Part shown: one piece after another, positions 63,151 to 64,000 of the stretch
Position numbering within the stretch: the stretch's first letter is position 1
Layout: every line of letters starts with the position of its first letter
Source: Colletes latitarsis
Taxonomy: Eukaryota; Arthropoda; Insecta; Hymenoptera; Colletidae
Direction of reading: 5' to 3'
Length of the DNA stretch: 64,000 nt
Assembly (NCBI RefSeq): GCF_051014445.1
Contig: NC_135136.1
Coordinates: 15,022,001 to 15,086,000 of the forward strand
Made by a program: the position numbers and the translations under genes
The notes under the pieces: generated by a model
Told to the model about the DNA's origin: nothing
What the model saw: the letters and a program-made list of their open reading frames with translations, nothing else
The model's database searches: none

Positions 63151-64000
63151 AAACAGTCAACTAAACCTGGTTGTGATTAATATTTTGGAGAATAACGCTG
63201 GTTATGTTTGGGTTAGTTCCGGTATTTGCAACCATCTGGCTGATACTTTCGCATTTTTTGCATACTTGTTGGCCAGATCCTGGGCTTTTTCTGGTTTGGA
63301 TCCCGTCGTAATGTGGTTCCACACCGAAACAGTCAATTAAACCCGGTTGCGATTAATATTTTAGAGGATAACGCCGGTTATGTCTGGGTTAGGTCTGGGA
63401 TTTGCCCTCATCTGGCTCGTACTTTCGCATTTCTCGCATACTTGTTGGCAAGATCCTGGGCTTTTTCTGGTTTGGATCACGTAGTAATGCGGTAGCACAC
63501 CGATGCAGTCAATTAAACCTGGTTGCGATTAATATTTTAGATGATAACGCCGGTTATGTCTTGGTTAGGTCTGGGATTTGGCCTCATCTGGCTCATACTT
63601 TCGCATTTCTCGCATACTTGTTGGCCAGATCCAGTGCTTTATCTGGTTTGTATCCCGTCGTAATGTGGTTCCACACCGAAACAGTCAATTAGACCCGGTT
63701 GCGATTAATATTTTAGAGGATAACGCCGGTTATGTCTGGGTTAGGTCTGGGATTTGCCCTCATCTGGCTCGTACTTTCGCATTTCTCGCATACTTGTTGG
63801 CCAGATCCTGGGCTTTTTCTGGTTTAGATCACGTAGTAATGTGGTTCCACACCGAAACAGTCAATTAAACCTGGTTGCGATTAATATTTTAGACGATAAC
63901 GCCGGTTATGTCACGGTTAGGTCTGGGATTTGCCGTCATCTAGCTCGAATTTTCGCATTTCTCGCATACTTGTTGGCCAGCTCCTGGGCTTTTTCTGGTT
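61330..64000 (+). repeat. 11-monomer (1,935 bp) duplication pair, running off the window
   Basis: Positions about 61,330-62,065 match about 63,265-64,000 at 1,935 bp, 11 monomers less one base. Shared rare variants are GATCCAGTGCTTTATC, CATCTAGCTCGAATTTTCGC and GGCCAGCTCCTGGGC. The right copy is still matching at the end of the window, so the true block is longer than shown. Confidence 0.78.

Larger units (their letters stand above)
9406..64000 (+). repeat. 176-bp satellite array, right segment
   Basis: The same satellite continues in the same orientation to the end of the window, about 310 monomers without another insertion or inversion. Two main versions of the first third alternate: one with GGTCTGGGATTTGCCCTCAT and one with GTTCTGGTATTTGCAATCAT. 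The last third has several versions, including GATCACGTAGTAATGCGGTA, GACCACGTAGTAATGTGGTA, GATCCCGTCGTAATGTGGTT and GATCCCGTAATAATGACGCT. Versions are shuffled between monomers. Common length variants are 175 and 177 nt, plus a 165-nt form with an 11-nt deletion. Long stretches without any other feature between the duplication blocks listed below consist only of these monomers. Confidence 0.97.

Noticed and set aside
1..64000. Recurrent plus-strand open frames of 60-213 codons, often 96, with similar peptides (for example GSYFRIFRILVGQILAFFW)
   Set aside because: They repeat at the monomer spacing, mostly begin at TTG or CTG, overlap each other in shifted frames, and owe their length to the same stop codon in each repeat. 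As 176 is not divisible by 3, each spans parts of two monomers in different frames. The longest (61,819-62,460) arises from a 1-nt deletion. Nothing suggests selection on protein.
1..64000. GGTTAGG in most monomers as insect telomere repeat (TTAGG)
   Set aside because: It occurs once per monomer with no tandem TTAGG run, so it is a chance 5-mer in the consensus.
1..64000. CRISPR array
   Set aside because: The repeats have no unique spacers; the whole 176-bp unit is repeated and varies gradually.
1..64000. Mammalian CENP-B box in the monomer
   Set aside because: I found no match to the TTCG-N4-A-N2-CGGG core; TTCGCATTTTTCGC has the first half only.

Overview
This window is eukaryotic heterochromatin. 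Nearly all of it is one satellite DNA with a monomer of about 176 bp, repeated head to tail in a single orientation (about 355 monomers). The only interruption is a 1,446-bp piece of a non-LTR retrotransposon at 7960-9405. I see no host protein-coding gene, tRNA, rRNA, CRISPR array or bacterial feature. The retrotransposon fragment carries the C-terminal hallmarks of the R1 clade (YGAPVW, YRTxSxEA, SGHGxFxxYL and a C-X2-C-X8-H-X4-C zinc motif). This clade is mainly known from arthropods, so an insect or other arthropod is the most likely source. The satellite also keeps its CpG dinucleotides (10 per consensus monomer), as expected for a genome that does not methylate its repeats heavily. I cannot name the species, nor say whether the array is centromeric, pericentromeric or elsewhere.

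Layout. 1-7959: diverged satellite with short-range duplications (528, 1,584 and 1,760 bp shifts). 7960-9405: 5'-truncated, minus-strand R1-like element with a 26-nt poly(A) (read as T on the plus strand), a hairpin-rich 3' UTR of about 0.5 kb and a 300-codon open remnant of ORF2, flanked by a 13-bp imperfect target-site duplication. 9406-38,113: satellite with older, mosaic higher-order duplications (14, 21, 34 and 46 monomer shifts). 38,114-56,124: the clearest higher-order repeat (HOR), a 30-monomer unit of 5,279 bp present three times; the first copy is lengthened to 42 monomers by an internal 12-monomer duplication. 55,430-64,000: short recent duplications (1,055, 2,113, 2,287 and 1,935 bp).

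Nothing here works together as a gene system. The activity recorded in the sequence is unequal exchange and gene conversion among satellite monomers, plus one retrotransposition into them. Many 60-213 aa open frames occur in the satellite, but they are by-products of the repeat: 176 is not a multiple of 3, so each monomer shifts frame, and the same frames recur with every monomer. I do not annotate them as genes. The most interesting leads are the dense chain of perfect hairpins throughout the retrotransposon remnant, a palindrome in the satellite monomer whose two centre bases vary while its arms persist, the repeated independent use of a 14-monomer duplication step, and the near-identity of two adjacent 5.3-kb HOR units.
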